A stretch of 56,210 nt of DNA from Bacillota bacterium (GCA_022706825.1 JAKJBU010000004.1:1-56210); one strand, 5' to 3'; counted from the first letter of the stretch, positions 33,779 to 44,949 are shown. Translations and numbers: made by a program. Notes: generated by a model not told the origin, from the letters alone.

Positions 33779-33838
33779 GAAACCGGTGAATAACAGCACC
33801 GTATTAAAGAGATATTAGTATAAATGAGGTGAAGTGGG

Positions 33839-36800
33839 ATGAATGGCAATGTAAGAAGGATATTTGTGGAGAAAAAGGACGATTATGCCGTTTCCGCAAA
33901 GGACTTGTTCAATGATATCAGGGAAAACCTTGGGATAAAGAGCCTCACAAATCTTAGGATAGTAAATCGTTACGACATTTCCGGAATCACCGACAGTGAA
34001 TACAATTCAGCCAAGAATACAATCTTTTCAGAACCTCCCGTAGATAATTCCTATGATGAAAAAATCATAATCGATAAAAATGATAGATTGTTTGCAATTG
34101 AGTACCTTCCGGGACAATTCGACCAGAGGGCGGATTCAGCCGCCCAATGCCTTCAGATATTGACCCAGAAGGAAAGGCCCAAGGTTGTGACTGCGAAACT
34201 GATTATACTTTCGGGAGAAATTTCCGATGCTGAATTTGAAAAAATCAAAAATTATTGCATTAATCCTCTTGAATTAAGGGAAGCAAGCCTGGAAAAGCCT
34301 GAAAGCCTGGAGGCTGTTTATCCGGAACCGGGGGATATAAAAGAAGTCAAAGATTTTATAACCATGGATGAGGCCGGACTTGCAAGGCTTATGGAAGTTA
34401 TGGGTTTTGCAATGAGTTCCGAAGACCTCCGGTTCTGCCAGGAATACTTCAAGACGTCGGAAAAAAGGAACCCTACGGTAACTGAGTTAAGAGTAATCGA
34501 CACCTATTGGTCGGATCACTGCAGGCATACCACCTTCAACACATTAATAGAAAAAATAGAAATTGAGAAGGGCAAATATACCGAAGCTATTGAAAAAGCC
34601 CTGTTAAGGTATATGGACGCAAGAGCCTTTGTATACGGAGACTCCGAAAGGGATATCAGCCTTATGGACATGGCAGTAATGGGCATGAAGGAAATGAGGA
34701 AAAAAGGGCTTCTTGATGACCTTGAGGTTTCCGATGAGATAAATGCCTGCAGTATTATCGTTAATGCGGATATTGACGGGAAACGGGAGGAGTGGCTTGT
34801 GATGTTCAAGAATGAAACACACAACCATCCGACAGAGATAGAACCCTTTGGAGGTGCAGCAACCTGTCTCGGGGGAGCAATAAGGGATCCCCTGTCCGGC
34901 AGGTCCTATGTGTACGGTGCCATGAGGGTTACGGGAAGCGCAGACCCAAGGGCAAGCATAGAAGAAACGCTGCCCGGAAAACTTCCCCAGAGGAAAATTA
35001 CCACAGGGGCAGCCGCAGGCTACAGCTCATACGGCAATCAGATCGGCCTTGCCACAGGACAGGTTGCGGAGGTTTACGACGAGGACTTTGTGGCAAAAAG
35101 AATGGAAATCGGCGCGGTTATAGGTGCGGCGCCTAAAAGCAATGTTATCAGGAAAGCACCCTCAGAGGGTGATGTAATAATACTCCTGGGAGGAAGGACC
35201 GGAAGAGACGGCTGCGGCGGAGCTACAGGCTCATCAAAGGAGCATACCGAGGAGTCGATACAGAGCTGCGGAGCGGAAGTGCAAAAAGGCAATGCTCCCA
35301 CAGAGAGAAAGATTCAAAGACTGTTCAGAGACCCCATGGTCAGCAGGATGATAAAAAAGTGCAATGATTTCGGTGCCGGCGGTGTATCGGTGGCAATCGG
35401 AGAACTGGCCGACGGGCTTTTAATAGACCTTGACGCAGTTCCCAAGAAATATGAAGGCTTGGACGGAACCGAACTGGCCATATCGGAATCCCAGGAGAGA
35501 ATGGCAGTTCTTTTGGCTCCGGAGGATGCGGAAAGCTTTATAAATCATGCTGCCGCTGAAAACCTTGAAGCAGTGGTTGTAGCGAAGGTAACAGGGGACA
35601 ACAGGCTTCGGATGCAGTGGCGGGGACAAACAATAGTTGATATAAGCCGTGACTTTTTGAACACCAACGGTGTAAGACAGAGTACACGGGTGCTGATAAA
35701 GTCTCCGGATGCGGAGAGCTGCTTCAATAAGCTGCAGGCTTGGGAAAAGAGCAAGGAGGACTTGAAGGGAAAATGGCTTGAGAACCTTAAGGATCTCAAT
35801 GTATGCAGTCAGAAGGGGCTTGTCGAAAGGTTCGACAGTACCATAGGCGCAGGAACAATACTGATGCCCTTCGGAGGCATATACCAGGAAACTCCTTCGG
35901 AAGGACTGGCAATGAAGCTGCCGGTGCTTTCCGGAGAGACAAATACGGCAACGGTAATGACCTACGGATATAATCCGAAGCTTGCAAAGTGGAGCCCCTT
36001 CCACGGAGCGGTATATGCAGTGGTTGAGGCGGTTGCAAAGGTTGCAGCCCTTGGAGGGGATTACGGCAGAATAAGGCTTACACTTCAGGAATACTTCGAG
36101 AAGCTGGGCAAGGTTCCCGAGAAGTGGGGAAAACCTGCCGGTGCGCTTCTTGGTGCCTTCTACGCCCAGATGATGCTGGGGGTTCCTGCCATAGGGGGTA
36201 AGGACAGCATGTCCGGTACCTTCAAGGACCTTAATGTGCCTCCTACCCTGGTTGCCTTTGCGGTTGACACAGCGGAAGCCGGCAGGATAGTATCACAGGA
36301 GTTTAAAAAATCCGGAAGCAAGGTGATACTTTTAAGGGTTGAAAGAGATGACAAGGACCTGCCGGATTTTGAAAGGCTTCATAATATATTTTCAAAGGTA
36401 CATGAATTGATACAGAAAGGTTTGGTGCTTTCATCAGCAACAGTAAAACTTGGCGGAATTGCGGCGGCAGTCAGCAAAATGTGCTTCGGAAACAAGCTGG
36501 GCTTCGCCTTTGAAAAGGGCTATGAGGAAAAGGATCTGTTTACTCCCGAATACGGTTCAATTATTCTGGAGATGGATCAGTCCTGCGACCTGAACGGCGT
36601 ATTCAGCGGCATGGATTATGAAATTATTGGAGTCACGGAAAGCACCGGATATATAAGCATAAAAGGTATAAAAATTGAGCTTGAAGAAGCGCTTAAGGCA
36701 TGGAAAGCTCCTTTGGAGAGGATATTCCCAACCCATTCAGGGGATAATGATGACAAACCGCAGAATATATACTATAATAGTACAAATATTGTCAAATCCT

Positions 36801-37612
36801 CCGCGAAAATTGCACGGCCCAAGGTATTCATACCGGTATTCCCCGGTACAAACTGCGAGTACGATACTGCAAGAGCCTTTGAAAAAGCAGGAGGCGAGCC
36901 TTCAATTTTCGTATTCAGAAATATCAGCCCTTCAGATATAGAAGCCTCCATAAATGAAATGGTAAGGCTAATTGGAAATACTCAGATAATAGCACTTCCG
37001 GGAGGCTTCAGCAGCGGCGACGAGCCGGACGGTTCAGGCAAATTCATTGCGACAGTATTCAGGAACCCCCGGGTTAAGGAAGCGGTTATAAAATTCCTGC
37101 AGGAAAAGGACGGCTTGATGCTTGGAATCTGCAACGGCTTCCAGGTGCTTATTAAGCTGGGGCTTCTGCCCTACGGCGAAATCATGGACATGGACGAAAG
37201 CTCACCGACCCTGACCTTCAACAAGATAGGGCGGCACGTATCCTGTATGGTAAGGACAAAGGTGGCATCTTCACTGTCTCCGTGGCTCAGCAAGTCCAAA
37301 GTCGGGGATATTCACACCATAGCGGTATCCCACGGGGAAGGAAGGTTCGCAGCAAGCAGGGAAATTATGGGCAGACTTATAAAAAACGGCCAGGTTGCCA
37401 CACAATATGTGGATTTAAACGGCAATCCGACATACGATTCTGCCTTTAATCCAAACGGCTCCATAGAAGCCGTAGAAGGAATAACAAGTCCCGACGGAAG
37501 GATTTTCGGCAAGATGGGGCATTCGGAAAGAACCGGGGCCAACGTCGGCAAGAATGTGCCCGGAGACAAGGAACAGCTGATATTCAAGGCGGGAGTGGAG
37601 TATTTCAGCTGA
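33839..37612 (+). CDS. purL: Phosphoribosylformylglycinamidine synthase, large single-chain type
   Basis: 1257 aa. It makes FGAM from FGAR with ATP and glutamine. The single chain joins the PurS-like N-domain, two AIR-synthase-like halves (YWSDHCRHTTF at about 225; FKNETHNHPTEIEPFGGAATCLGG at about 325; a second half with GGKDSMSGTF) and a C-terminal glutaminase with nucleophile Cys1098 in GICNGFQ and His in SHGEGRF. Most Gram-positives use separate PurS, PurL and PurQ; this long form, normal in proteobacteria, also occurs in Clostridia. The ATG at 33839 follows GAGGTGAAGTG. It is the first gene of the purine operon. Confidence 0.96.
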   Translation: MNGNVRRIFVEKKDDYAVSAKDLFNDIRENLGIKSLTNLRIVNRYDISGITDSEYNSAKNTIFSEPPVDNSYDEKIIIDKNDRLFAIEYLPGQFDQRADSAAQCLQILTQKERPKVVTAKLIILSGEISDAEFEKIKNYCINPLELREASLEKPESLEAVYPEPGDIKEVKDFITMDEAGLARLMEVMGFAMSSEDLRFCQEYFKTSEKRNPTVTELRVIDTYWSDHCRHTTFNTLIEKIEIEKGKYTEAIEKALLRYMDARAFVYGDSERDISLMDMAVMGMKEMRKKGLLDDLEVSDEINACSIIVNADIDGKREEWLVMFKNETHNHPTEIEPFGGAATCLGGAIRDPLSGRSYVYGAMRVTGSADPRASIEETLPGKLPQRKITTGAAAGYSSYGNQIGLATGQVAEVYDEDFVAKRMEIGAVIGAAPKSNVIRKAPSEGDVIILLGGRTGRDGCGGATGSSKEHTEESIQSCGAEVQKGNAPTERKIQRLFRDPMVSRMIKKCNDFGAGGVSVAIGELADGLLIDLDAVPKKYEGLDGTELAISESQERMAVLLAPEDAESFINHAAAENLEAVVVAKVTGDNRLRMQWRGQTIVDISRDFLNTNGVRQSTRVLIKSPDAESCFNKLQAWEKSKEDLKGKWLENLKDLNVCSQKGLVERFDSTIGAGTILMPFGGIYQETPSEGLAMKLPVLSGETNTATVMTYGYNPKLAKWSPFHGAVYAVVEAVAKVAALGGDYGRIRLTLQEYFEKLGKVPEKWGKPAGALLGAFYAQMMLGVPAIGGKDSMSGTFKDLNVPPTLVAFAVDTAEAGRIVSQEFKKSGSKVILLRVERDDKDLPDFERLHNIFSKVHELIQKGLVLSSATVKLGGIAAAVSKMCFGNKLGFAFEKGYEEKDLFTPEYGSIILEMDQSCDLNGVFSGMDYEIIGVTESTGYISIKGIKIELEEALKAWKAPLERIFPTHSGDNDDKPQNIYYNSTNIVKSSAKIARPKVFIPVFPGTNCEYDTARAFEKAGGEPSIFVFRNISPSDIEASINEMVRLIGNTQIIALPGGFSSGDEPDGSGKFIATVFRNPRVKEAVIKFLQEKDGLMLGICNGFQVLIKLGLLPYGEIMDMDESSPTLTFNKIGRHVSCMVRTKVASSLSPWLSKSKVGDIHTIAVSHGEGRFAASREIMGRLIKNGQVATQYVDLNGNPTYDSAFNPNGSIEAVEGITSPDGRIFGKMGHSERTGANVGKNVPGDKEQLIFKAGVEYFS

Positions 37613-37646
37613 TAAAATAAAATAGCAATAAGAAGGAGTGATGCTT

Positions 37647-38150
37647 GTGTCTTCAGATAAACCAAAGGCTGCGGTCATAATGGGCAGTGACTCGGATCTG
37701 TCCGTTGTAAGAAAGGCAATTGAAATTTTAAAGGCTTTTGAAGTAGACTATGAGGTTAATGTAATATCTGCGCACAGGACACCGGACAGGGCTGCGGAAT
37801 ATGCAAAAAAAGCGGAAGAAAACGGTTTTGAGGTTATAATTGCTGCGGCAGGGAAGGCGGCGCATCTTCCCGGGGTTTTGGCGGCATTCACAACGCTTCC
37901 GGTTATAGGGATACCTATAAAATCGTCGGTTTTGGACGGCTTGGATTCTCTTTTGTCAATAGTACAGATGCCTTCAGGAATACCTGTGGCCACTGTTGCC
38001 GTTGACGGCGCAGAAAACGCAGGGCTTCTGGCGGTTCAGATTCTATCGGTAAAGTACGGCAATTTAAAGGATAAGCTTAAGGCCTACAAGGAAAAGATGA
38101 AACAGGATGTAATTAAGAAGGACGAGAAGATAAAAGAGGAGGTTTTCTGA
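37647..38150 (+). CDS. purE: N5-carboxyaminoimidazole ribonucleotide mutase
   Basis: 167 aa. It converts N5-CAIR to [20 protein letters not shown] (about residues 9-24), [13 protein letters not shown] with the catalytic His, and [14 protein letters not shown] are the class I PurE signatures. Class I enzymes work after PurK, which is not in the window. The GTG at 37647 is 8 bases after AAGGAG; GTG 37638 and ATG 37641 overlap the site. It overlaps purC by 1 base (TGATG). Confidence 0.94.
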   Translation: MSSDKPKAAVIMGSDSDLSVVRKAIEILKAFEVDYEVNVISAHRTPDRAAEYAKKAEENGFEVIIAAAGKAAHLPGVLAAFTTLPVIGIPIKSSVLDGLDSLLSIVQMPSGIPVATVAVDGAENAGLLAVQILSVKYGNLKDKLKAYKEKMKQDVIKKDEKIKEEVF

Positions 38151-38854
38151 TGAAAAGGCTGGAAATGATATATGAAGGAAAAGCAAAAAAAGTATACAAA
38201 ACAGATGATGAAGCACTGTATATAGTTGAGTACAAAGACGATGCGACAGCATTCAACGGCCTTAAAAAAGGAACCATAATAAATAAGGGTGTTATGAACA
38301 ACCGGATATCGGAAAAGCTCTTTAGGCTTCTTGAAGAAAAAGGCATAGACACTCATCAGGTTGAAAGGATAAGTGACAGGGAGGTAGTCGTCAAGAAGGT
38401 AAAAATAATTCCTCTGGAAGTGCTGGTCAGGAATTATGCTGCCGGCTCCCTTTCAAAGAGATTAGGCCTTGAGGAAGGTGTTAAGCTTAATTCCACAGTG
38501 CTGGAGTTTTCCTACAAGAATGACGAACTGGGAGATCCCATGGTAAATGATTATCATATAAAGGCAATAGGTATAGCAACAGAGCAGGAAGTAGCAAAGA
38601 TTACCGAAATGGCTCTGAAAATCAATGAGATTCTGAGTGAATTTATGCTTACCAAAGGCATTCTGCTGGTGGATTTCAAGCTTGAATTCGGCAAGACTCC
38701 CGACGGGAAAATAATCCTGGCGGATGAAATTTCTCCGGATACCTGCAGGCTTTGGGATGCGGTGACCCTTGAAAAGATGGATAAGGATAGGTTCAGAAGG
38801 GATATGGGCAAGGTAGAAGAAGGATATATGGAAGTAGTAAAAAGGTTGTGTTAG
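38150..38854 (+). CDS. purC: SAICAR synthetase
   Basis: 234 aa, standard length. It joins CAIR and aspartate with ATP. Motifs are [13 protein letters not shown] (N-terminal lobe), [21 protein letters not shown] (about residues 84-104), [40 protein letters not shown] (metal and ATP site). It starts on the purE stop codon and is followed by the purF/M gene after 10 bases. Confidence 0.96.
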   Translation: MKRLEMIYEGKAKKVYKTDDEALYIVEYKDDATAFNGLKKGTIINKGVMNNRISEKLFRLLEEKGIDTHQVERISDREVVVKKVKIIPLEVLVRNYAAGSLSKRLGLEEGVKLNSTVLEFSYKNDELGDPMVNDYHIKAIGIATEQEVAKITEMALKINEILSEFMLTKGILLVDFKLEFGKTPDGKIILADEISPDTCRLWDAVTLEKMDKDRFRRDMGKVEEGYMEVVKRLC

Positions 38855-38864
38855 GAGATAAGCC

Positions 38865-41330
38865 ATGGACAAACTAAAGGAAGAATGCGGGATAATAGGT
38901 ATATACGACAAAGGCAACATGGAAATAGAAAGCCTTACCTATTACGGCCTCATTGCCTTGCAGCACAGGGGGCAGGAGAGCGCAGGGATTGCCGTCAACA
39001 GGGACGGGGTCATAACCTGTTATAAGGAAATGGGCCTGGTGTCCGAGGTTTTTGATGACAAGATATTGAACCTTTTAAAGGGGGATATCAGCATCGGCCA
39101 TGTAAGGTACTCAACAACCGGGGACAGTTTTGCCCACAATGCACAGCCCCTTTTAGTCAAGTACAAGAAGGGGAGCATAGCCCTTGCCCATAACGGGAAT
39201 CTGGTGAATGCAGGTTCGGTGCGGGAAGAGCTGGAGGACCAGGGTATGATTTTTACCACCACTATAGACAGCGAGGTTATTGCGGGCCTTATAGCAAGAA
39301 GCTGCAGCAAAGGCATTGAGGATGCCATACTGGATACCATGGACATTATCCGGGGCTCTTATTCCCTGGTTATAATGACCGATGACAAGCTTATAGGGGT
39401 GAGGGACAGTCACGGGCTGAGGCCGCTGGTTATAGGAAGGATAGGAAACGGTTACGTGCTGGCTTCCGAAACCTGTGCCCTGGACACCATTGGTGCAAGC
39501 TTCATAAGAGATGTCAGGCCAGGGGAGATAATAATCATTGATGAAAACGGTATGCGGAGCATACAGTGCAGGTCAACAGGGAAGCAGGCCGGATGCATTT
39601 TTGAATATATTTATTTTGCAAGGCCGGATAGCATTATGGACGGCATTAGCGTATACCAGGCCAGGGAAAAGGCAGGCAGGATACTGGCAGAGGAACAGCC
39701 TGCCGACGCGGATGTTGTTATCAGCGTGCCCGATTCGGGGACTCCTGCGGCAATAGGTTATTCGCTTCAGTCAGGAATTCCCTATGCAATAGGTTTGATA
39801 AAGAACAGATATATAGGAAGGACCTTCATACAGCCTTCCCAGGTTACCAGGGAAATAGGGGTAGCCTTGAAACTGAATCCTCTAAAGGCGAATATCGAAG
39901 GAAAGCGTGTTGTAATGGTTGACGACAGCATAGTGAGAGGCACTACCAGCAGGAAGATCGTGCAGGCCCTGAAGGCTGCGGGGGCAAAAGAGGTTCACGT
40001 AAGAGTAAGCTCCCCGGTAATCACCCATTCCTGCTATTTCGGCATAGAAACTTCAAACAGAGATGAGCTTGTGGGCGCGACCAGTGTATTGGAAGCAATA
40101 AGGGAAAAAATAGGAGCGGACAGCCTTGGATATCTCAGTTATGACGGAATCCTGCGGTCGGTGGGAAGCACGGGTGAGGGCTTCTGTACCGCATGCTTCT
40201 CAGGAAGGTATCCTATGGATATACCGGAAAATTGCAGCAAGGATGTTTTCGAGAGAAAAAATAATTTTGAAACAGAGGTGTGGGATCCTATGGATGAAAA
40301 ATTGACATACAAGGCTGCGGGAGTAGATGTGGAGGCAGGCTATGAAGCAGTGAAGCTGATGAAGCAGCATACAAAACGCACCATGATACCCGGAGTGCTT
40401 GGAGAATTGGGCAGCTTCGGCGGGTTTTTCGAGATAGACAGGGAAAGCTATAAGAACCCTGTCCTGGTTTCCGGAACTGACGGAGTAGGAACCAAGCTTC
40501 AGATCGCTTTTATGACAGGAAAGCATGATACAATCGGGATTGATTGTGTGGCAATGTGTGTCAATGATGTAGCCTGTCATGGGGCAAAACCCCTATTCTT
40601 TCTTGATTACATCGGGACAGGCAAGCTTATGCCGAATATAGCGGCTGACATAGTAAAGGGCGTGTGCGACGGCTGTGTTGAAGCAGGCTGTGCTTTGATT
40701 GGGGGAGAAACCGCAGAAATGCCGGGCTTCTATAAGGATGGGGAATATGACCTGGCCGGTTTTGCCGTAGGAATAGTGGACAAGGACAGTGTGATAAACG
40801 GTTCTAAAGTAAAAGAGGGGGATGTGCTGATAGGCATTGCTTCCAGCGGCATACACAGTAACGGGTATTCCCTGGTAAGAAAGCTCTTTTTCGGGATAAA
40901 CAATTTTGATATAAACACCAGATTTGACGAGCTGGAGGGCACCCTTGGAGAAGAGTTGCTGAAGCCCACAAAAATATATGTGAGGACAGTACAGTCCTTG
41001 ATAGCAAAACACAGGATAAACGGCATAGCCCATATTACCGGAGGCGGCTTCATAGAAAACATCCCCAGGACACTGCCCGCAGGGCTCAAGGCTCAGATAG
41101 ACCTCGGAAGCTGGGATATCCCTCCGGTGTTCAGGCTGATGCAGAGGTTGGGAAGCATAGAGAAAAAAGAAATGTTCAACACCTTCAATATGGGCATCGG
41201 ATTGGTACTGGCAGTCGGAAAACAGGACGCGAAAGGAATTCTCGGCACTCTTGAGGAACTGGGTGAAAAAGCCTATATCATAGGCAGTGTTGCCAGAGGT
41301 GAAGGGGGTATAGAATTTTGCGGAAGGTAA
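38865..41330 (+). CDS. purF-purM: Fused amidophosphoribosyltransferase - FGAM cyclo-ligase (PurF-PurM)
   Basis: 821 aa in one uninterrupted frame. Residues 1-~465 are PurF: a short propeptide then Cys8 ([10 protein letters not shown]), [13 protein letters not shown] loop [16 protein letters not shown], and Fe-S cysteines including SCYFG and CTACFSG. A linker of ~10 residues leads to PurM (476-821, 346 aa, normal length): [58 protein letters not shown]. The two catalyse steps 1 and 5 of purine synthesis. An old-looking start survives inside the linker: GAGGTG (40275-40280) and ATG at 40290, so separate PurM could still be made. The ATG at 38865 follows TAGGAGATAAGCC. Confidence 0.93.
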   Translation: MDKLKEECGIIGIYDKGNMEIESLTYYGLIALQHRGQESAGIAVNRDGVITCYKEMGLVSEVFDDKILNLLKGDISIGHVRYSTTGDSFAHNAQPLLVKYKKGSIALAHNGNLVNAGSVREELEDQGMIFTTTIDSEVIAGLIARSCSKGIEDAILDTMDIIRGSYSLVIMTDDKLIGVRDSHGLRPLVIGRIGNGYVLASETCALDTIGASFIRDVRPGEIIIIDENGMRSIQCRSTGKQAGCIFEYIYFARPDSIMDGISVYQAREKAGRILAEEQPADADVVISVPDSGTPAAIGYSLQSGIPYAIGLIKNRYIGRTFIQPSQVTREIGVALKLNPLKANIEGKRVVMVDDSIVRGTTSRKIVQALKAAGAKEVHVRVSSPVITHSCYFGIETSNRDELVGATSVLEAIREKIGADSLGYLSYDGILRSVGSTGEGFCTACFSGRYPMDIPENCSKDVFERKNNFETEVWDPMDEKLTYKAAGVDVEAGYEAVKLMKQHTKRTMIPGVLGELGSFGGFFEIDRESYKNPVLVSGTDGVGTKLQIAFMTGKHDTIGIDCVAMCVNDVACHGAKPLFFLDYIGTGKLMPNIAADIVKGVCDGCVEAGCALIGGETAEMPGFYKDGEYDLAGFAVGIVDKDSVINGSKVKEGDVLIGIASSGIHSNGYSLVRKLFFGINNFDINTRFDELEGTLGEELLKPTKIYVRTVQSLIAKHRINGIAHITGGGFIENIPRTLPAGLKAQIDLGSWDIPPVFRLMQRLGSIEKKEMFNTFNMGIGLVLAVGKQDAKGILGTLEELGEKAYIIGSVARGEGGIEFCGR

Positions 41331-41935
41331 GGATAGCTGTCCTAGTTTCGGGAGGCGGAACAAACCTGCAGACCTTGATTGATGCTGCAGAAAAAGGCGA
41401 TATAAACGGGGAAATAGCAGCAGTGATATCCGATAACGAAAATGCATATGCCCTGGAAAGGGCAAGGAAGCACGGCATCAAGGCAATTTATATCAACAGG
41501 AAACAGCTTGCCGAAAGGCTTATTATTGAGCTTCAAAGGCTGGATATTGAGCTGGTGGTCCTGGCAGGTTTCCTTTCCATACTGGACAGAGAGTTGGTAA
41601 AAGCCTATGAAGGGCGGATAATAAACATACATCCTTCATTGATACCGTCTTTCTGCGGCAAGGGATTTTACGGGGAAAGAGTACATAAGGCAGCTTTGGA
41701 ATACGGGGTAAAAGTATCGGGGGCTACCGTCCACTTTGTGGATGAAGGCACCGACAGCGGCCCAATAATATTTCAGGAGGCTGTGCCGGTTTATTTTGAA
41801 GATACTTCTGAAACTCTGGCTGCGAGAGTGCTTCAGGTGGAACACAGGCTGCTGCCGGCTGCGGTAGGGCTGTTTTGCGAAGGAAGGCTCCGCATAGAGG
41901 GGCGGAAGGTTAAAATATTAAAGGAAGAGGTGTGA
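41318..41935 (+). CDS. purN: Phosphoribosylglycinamide formyltransferase
   Basis: 205 aa. It transfers a formyl group from 10-formyl-THF to [21 protein letters not shown] (about residues 6-23), [21 protein letters not shown] and [18 protein letters not shown] (active-site Asn and His) with [15 protein letters not shown] (Asp) are diagnostic. It starts with TTG at 41318, 9 bases after GAAGGGGG, and overlaps the purF/M end by 13 bases, so translation is coupled. Confidence 0.95.
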   Translation: MRKVRIAVLVSGGGTNLQTLIDAAEKGDINGEIAAVISDNENAYALERARKHGIKAIYINRKQLAERLIIELQRLDIELVVLAGFLSILDRELVKAYEGRIINIHPSLIPSFCGKGFYGERVHKAALEYGVKVSGATVHFVDEGTDSGPIIFQEAVPVYFEDTSETLAARVLQVEHRLLPAAVGLFCEGRLRIEGRKVKILKEEV

Positions 41936-41942
41936 TGCCGGT

Positions 41943-43484
41943 ATGATAAAGAGGGCGCTTATAAGCGTTTCGGACAAAACCGGAATAGTTGATCTGGCCA
42001 GGGAACTGGCAAAGCAAGGGGTGGAGATAATTTCAACAGGGGGTACTGCAAAAGCCCTTGAAGATGCAGGGATAAAAGTTATCGGAATATCCGACATAAC
42101 AGGCTATCCCGAGTGCCTTGACGGAAGGGTAAAGACACTGCATCCCAATATCCACGGCGGGCTTCTGGCAATAAGGGACAAGGCGGAGCATATGGATAAG
42201 CTTCGTGAATTGGGGATAGAGACTATAGACATGGTGGTTGTTAATCTTTATCCCTTCAGAAAAACCATAGAAAAAGAAGGCACAGAGCTTCCTGAAGCTA
42301 TAGAAAACATAGACATCGGCGGCCCTTCGATGCTCAGGGCGGCAGCCAAAAACTACAAGTATGTAACGGTTGTCGTGGATCCCGGGGACTATTCCAAGGT
42401 GCTTTCCGAGATTAATAACAACGGAGATACAACTGAAGCAACAAGGTTTGAGCTTGCTGCCAAGGTTTTTTCACATACCGCCAGCTATGATGCTTTGATA
42501 GGCAATTACTTGTGGGATAAGGCCGGATTGCCGAAGTATCCGGAGACAGTGACCATGACCTTTGAAAAAGTTCAGGACCTTAGATATGGAGAAAATCCTC
42601 ATCAAGGGGCAGCATATTACAAGGAAATGAAAAAGGTCAGCGGCAGTATTGCTGCAGCAGTGCAGCTTCACGGCAAGGAGCTTTCCTTTAATAATATAAA
42701 CGATGCCAATGCAGCACTGGAAACCCTGAAGGAATTCGACGAGCCCGCAGTTGTTGCATTAAAGCATGCAAATCCCTGCGGAGTAGGTGTCGGAGACAGC
42801 ATATATGAGGCATATATGAAAGCTTATGAAGGGGATCCCGTATCCATATTTGGAGGCATTATAGCCCTGAACAGGGAAGTGGATGAAAAAACTGCAACAG
42901 AAATCGGAAAGATATTTGTGGAAATAGTGATTGCGCCCTCCTATTCGGAAGAAGCAATGAATGTCCTTACCGGCAAGAAGAACATCAGAATAATGAAGCT
43001 TGAGGATATAGGCCGCAAGCCGGAGGCAGACATAGATGTGAAGAAGGTAGGAGGCGGGCTGCTTATTCAGGATGCAGACTGGGCGGATTTTGACATGGCT
43101 GATATAAATTATGTAACTGATAGAAAGCCTACCGAGAAGGAAATGCAGGATATGCTTTTTGCATGGAAAGTGGTAAAGCATGTAAAGTCCAATGCCATTG
43201 TAGTGGCCAAAGACGGTATGACTCTTGGCATAGGACCCGGCCAGACCAACAGGATATGGTCTGCAAATATGAGCCTTGAGCGATCCGGAGAAAAGGCAAA
43301 AGGAGCCGTAATAGCCTCAGATGCATTCTTCCCCTTCGGCGATGTGGTGGAATCCGCCGCAAAGGCAGGAATAACGGCAATTATCCAGCCGGGAGGCTCC
43401 TTAAGGGATCAGGAGTCCATAGAAGGATGCAACAATCATGGAATTGCGATGATATTTACCGGGGTACGGCATTTTAAGCATTAG
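41943..43484 (+). CDS. purH: Bifunctional AICAR transformylase / IMP cyclohydrolase
   Basis: 513 aa, normal length. It performs the last two steps to IMP. The N-terminal cyclohydrolase has [36 protein letters not shown] and [14 protein letters not shown]. The transformylase half has [27 protein letters not shown] (Lys-His pair) and [18 protein letters not shown]. The ATG at 41943 lies 7 bases after purN, with GAGGTG upstream. Confidence 0.97.
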   Translation: MIKRALISVSDKTGIVDLARELAKQGVEIISTGGTAKALEDAGIKVIGISDITGYPECLDGRVKTLHPNIHGGLLAIRDKAEHMDKLRELGIETIDMVVVNLYPFRKTIEKEGTELPEAIENIDIGGPSMLRAAAKNYKYVTVVVDPGDYSKVLSEINNNGDTTEATRFELAAKVFSHTASYDALIGNYLWDKAGLPKYPETVTMTFEKVQDLRYGENPHQGAAYYKEMKKVSGSIAAAVQLHGKELSFNNINDANAALETLKEFDEPAVVALKHANPCGVGVGDSIYEAYMKAYEGDPVSIFGGIIALNREVDEKTATEIGKIFVEIVIAPSYSEEAMNVLTGKKNIRIMKLEDIGRKPEADIDVKKVGGGLLIQDADWADFDMADINYVTDRKPTEKEMQDMLFAWKVVKHVKSNAIVVAKDGMTLGIGPGQTNRIWSANMSLERSGEKAKGAVIASDAFFPFGDVVESAAKAGITAIIQPGGSLRDQESIEGCNNHGIAMIFTGVRHFKH

Positions 43485-43485
43485 G

Positions 43486-43610
43486 TTTAAGCCATTATAA
43501 GCTTCAGATTTCTGCGTTGTACTGCGGATTCGGTGTCTTCACGTACTATTGTGTACGCTCCGGGCACCTCACCTCGTACGCCTTGAACTCCTCGCTTCTA
43601 ATGGCTTAAA
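43486..43610. repeat. 125-bp palindromic element between purH and purD
   Basis: Perfect 12-bp ends TTTAAGCCATTA (43486-43497) and TAATGGCTTAAA (43599-43610) enclose GC-richer sequence with an inner CGTAC/GTACG stem. It starts 1 base after the purH stop and stops just before the purD ribosome binding site. It looks like a small non-autonomous insertion or an RNA-processing element; no T-run follows. Confidence 0.7.
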
Positions 43611-43624
43611 AAGGAGGTAAGAAT

Positions 43625-44887
43625 ATGAAGGTACTTGTAGTCGGAAGCGGCGGAAGGGAACATACCCTTGTATGGAAGATAGCTCAGAGTAAGCTGGCGG
43701 ATAAAGTATACTGCGCGCCGGGGAACGGCGGAATCAGTGAACTGGCCGAATGCGTGGACATAAAGGCCGACGATATTGACGGACTTTTGGAATTTGCCAA
43801 AACCGAAGGGATCGGGCTTACGGTGGTTGGCCCGGAGGCGCCTTTGAGCCTGGGTATTGTAGATTGTTTTGAGAAAAATGGCATGAGAATATTCGGGCCT
43901 TGCCGGAAAGGAGCAATGCTTGAAAGCAGTAAGGCCTTTTCAAAGGACTTTATGATAAGAAACAAAATACCTACCGCAGCTTATAAGGTATATTATGAAG
44001 CTGAAAAAGCCAAGGCAGGGCTTGATGATTTTGGTTTTCCTGTTGTTATCAAGGCTGACGGGCTTGCGGCAGGAAAGGGTGTAATAATAGCCCAGAACAG
44101 AGAAGAAGCAATCTCCGCCATTGATGATATGCTCATGGTCAGGAAGTTTGGCGAAGCAGGCTCAAAGATTGTCATCGAGGAGTTTCTTGTTGGCAAAGAA
44201 GCTTCGATACTTGCTTTTGTTGACGGAAAAACTGCAGTGCCCATGGTAAGCGCCCAGGATTACAAAAGGGCATTGGACAATGACGAAGGGCTGAACACAG
44301 GGGGAATGGGCGCAGTATCTCCCGCATTCTATTATGATGAAAAAACGGCTGCTGTAGTGGAAAGGGATATAATCCGGCGTACTGTAGATGCTTTAAAGGC
44401 AGAAGGCATCTGTTACAAAGGAGTATTATACTTCGGAATCATGATAACCGAGAAGGGCCCCAAGGTATTGGAATACAACGCCAGGTTCGGGGATCCCGAG
44501 ACAGAGGTGGTGCTTCTGAGGCTTGAGTCGGACTTGGTTGAAATAATGAATTCGGTAATAGACGAAAAGCTTGAAGCTCAGAAAATCCAATGGAAAGATG
44601 AGCAGGCAGTCTGTGTTGTAATGGCATCCGGCGGGTATCCGGAGCATTACGAAAAGGACTATGAAATAAAAGGCCTGGATGAAGCCGCTGAAATTGACGG
44701 AGTAACGGTTTTCCATGCGGGAACAAAAAAGGCTTCCGGAAAAACTGTTACTGCCGGAGGCCGGGTGCTTGTAATAAGCGCTGCTGCAAAAAATTATAAA
44801 GAAGCAAGAGATAAAGCATATAGCGCAATTAGCAGTATAGCTTTTGAAAAAGCCCATTACAGGAAAGACATAGGGAAAAAAGATTAA
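43625..44887 (+). CDS. purD: Phosphoribosylamine-glycine ligase
   Basis: 420 aa. It makes GAR from phosphoribosylamine, glycine and ATP. MKVLVVGSGGREHTLVWK, VVGPEAPLSLGIVD, the ATP-grasp core FPVVIKADGLAAGKGVIIA (about residues 138-156), AQDYKRALDNDEGLNTGGMGAVSP and LEYNARFGDPETEVVL are all present. The ATG at 43625 follows AAAGGAGGTAAGA. It is the last gene of the purine operon. Confidence 0.97.
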   Translation: MKVLVVGSGGREHTLVWKIAQSKLADKVYCAPGNGGISELAECVDIKADDIDGLLEFAKTEGIGLTVVGPEAPLSLGIVDCFEKNGMRIFGPCRKGAMLESSKAFSKDFMIRNKIPTAAYKVYYEAEKAKAGLDDFGFPVVIKADGLAAGKGVIIAQNREEAISAIDDMLMVRKFGEAGSKIVIEEFLVGKEASILAFVDGKTAVPMVSAQDYKRALDNDEGLNTGGMGAVSPAFYYDEKTAAVVERDIIRRTVDALKAEGICYKGVLYFGIMITEKGPKVLEYNARFGDPETEVVLLRLESDLVEIMNSVIDEKLEAQKIQWKDEQAVCVVMASGGYPEHYEKDYEIKGLDEAAEIDGVTVFHAGTKKASGKTVTAGGRVLVISAAAKNYKEARDKAYSAISSIAFEKAHYRKDIGKKD

Positions 44888-44903
44888 ATCATTGAACTTA
44901 TTG

Positions 44904-44925
44904 CAAAGTCCCGTAAGGGGCTTTG
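44904..44925 (+). terminator. Hairpin after purD (possible weak terminator)
   Basis: CAAAGTCCC-GTAA-GGGGCTTTG forms a 9-bp stem with one mismatch, 16 bases after the stop. No T-run follows, so termination is uncertain. Confidence 0.4.
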
Positions 44926-44949
44926 AGACTGATGAAAAACCTCCGATAT

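Noticed and set aside
33655-33838. Guanine riboswitch upstream of purL
   Set aside because: The conserved loops and the TATAAT/GATATGG core are absent.
35420-36004. 194-codon minus-strand ORF opposite purL
   Set aside because: It is a shadow of conserved PurL coding sequence.
40593-41465. 290-codon minus-strand ORF opposite purM/purN
   Set aside because: It is a codon-usage shadow of a clear purine gene on the other strand; no site and no recognisable domain.
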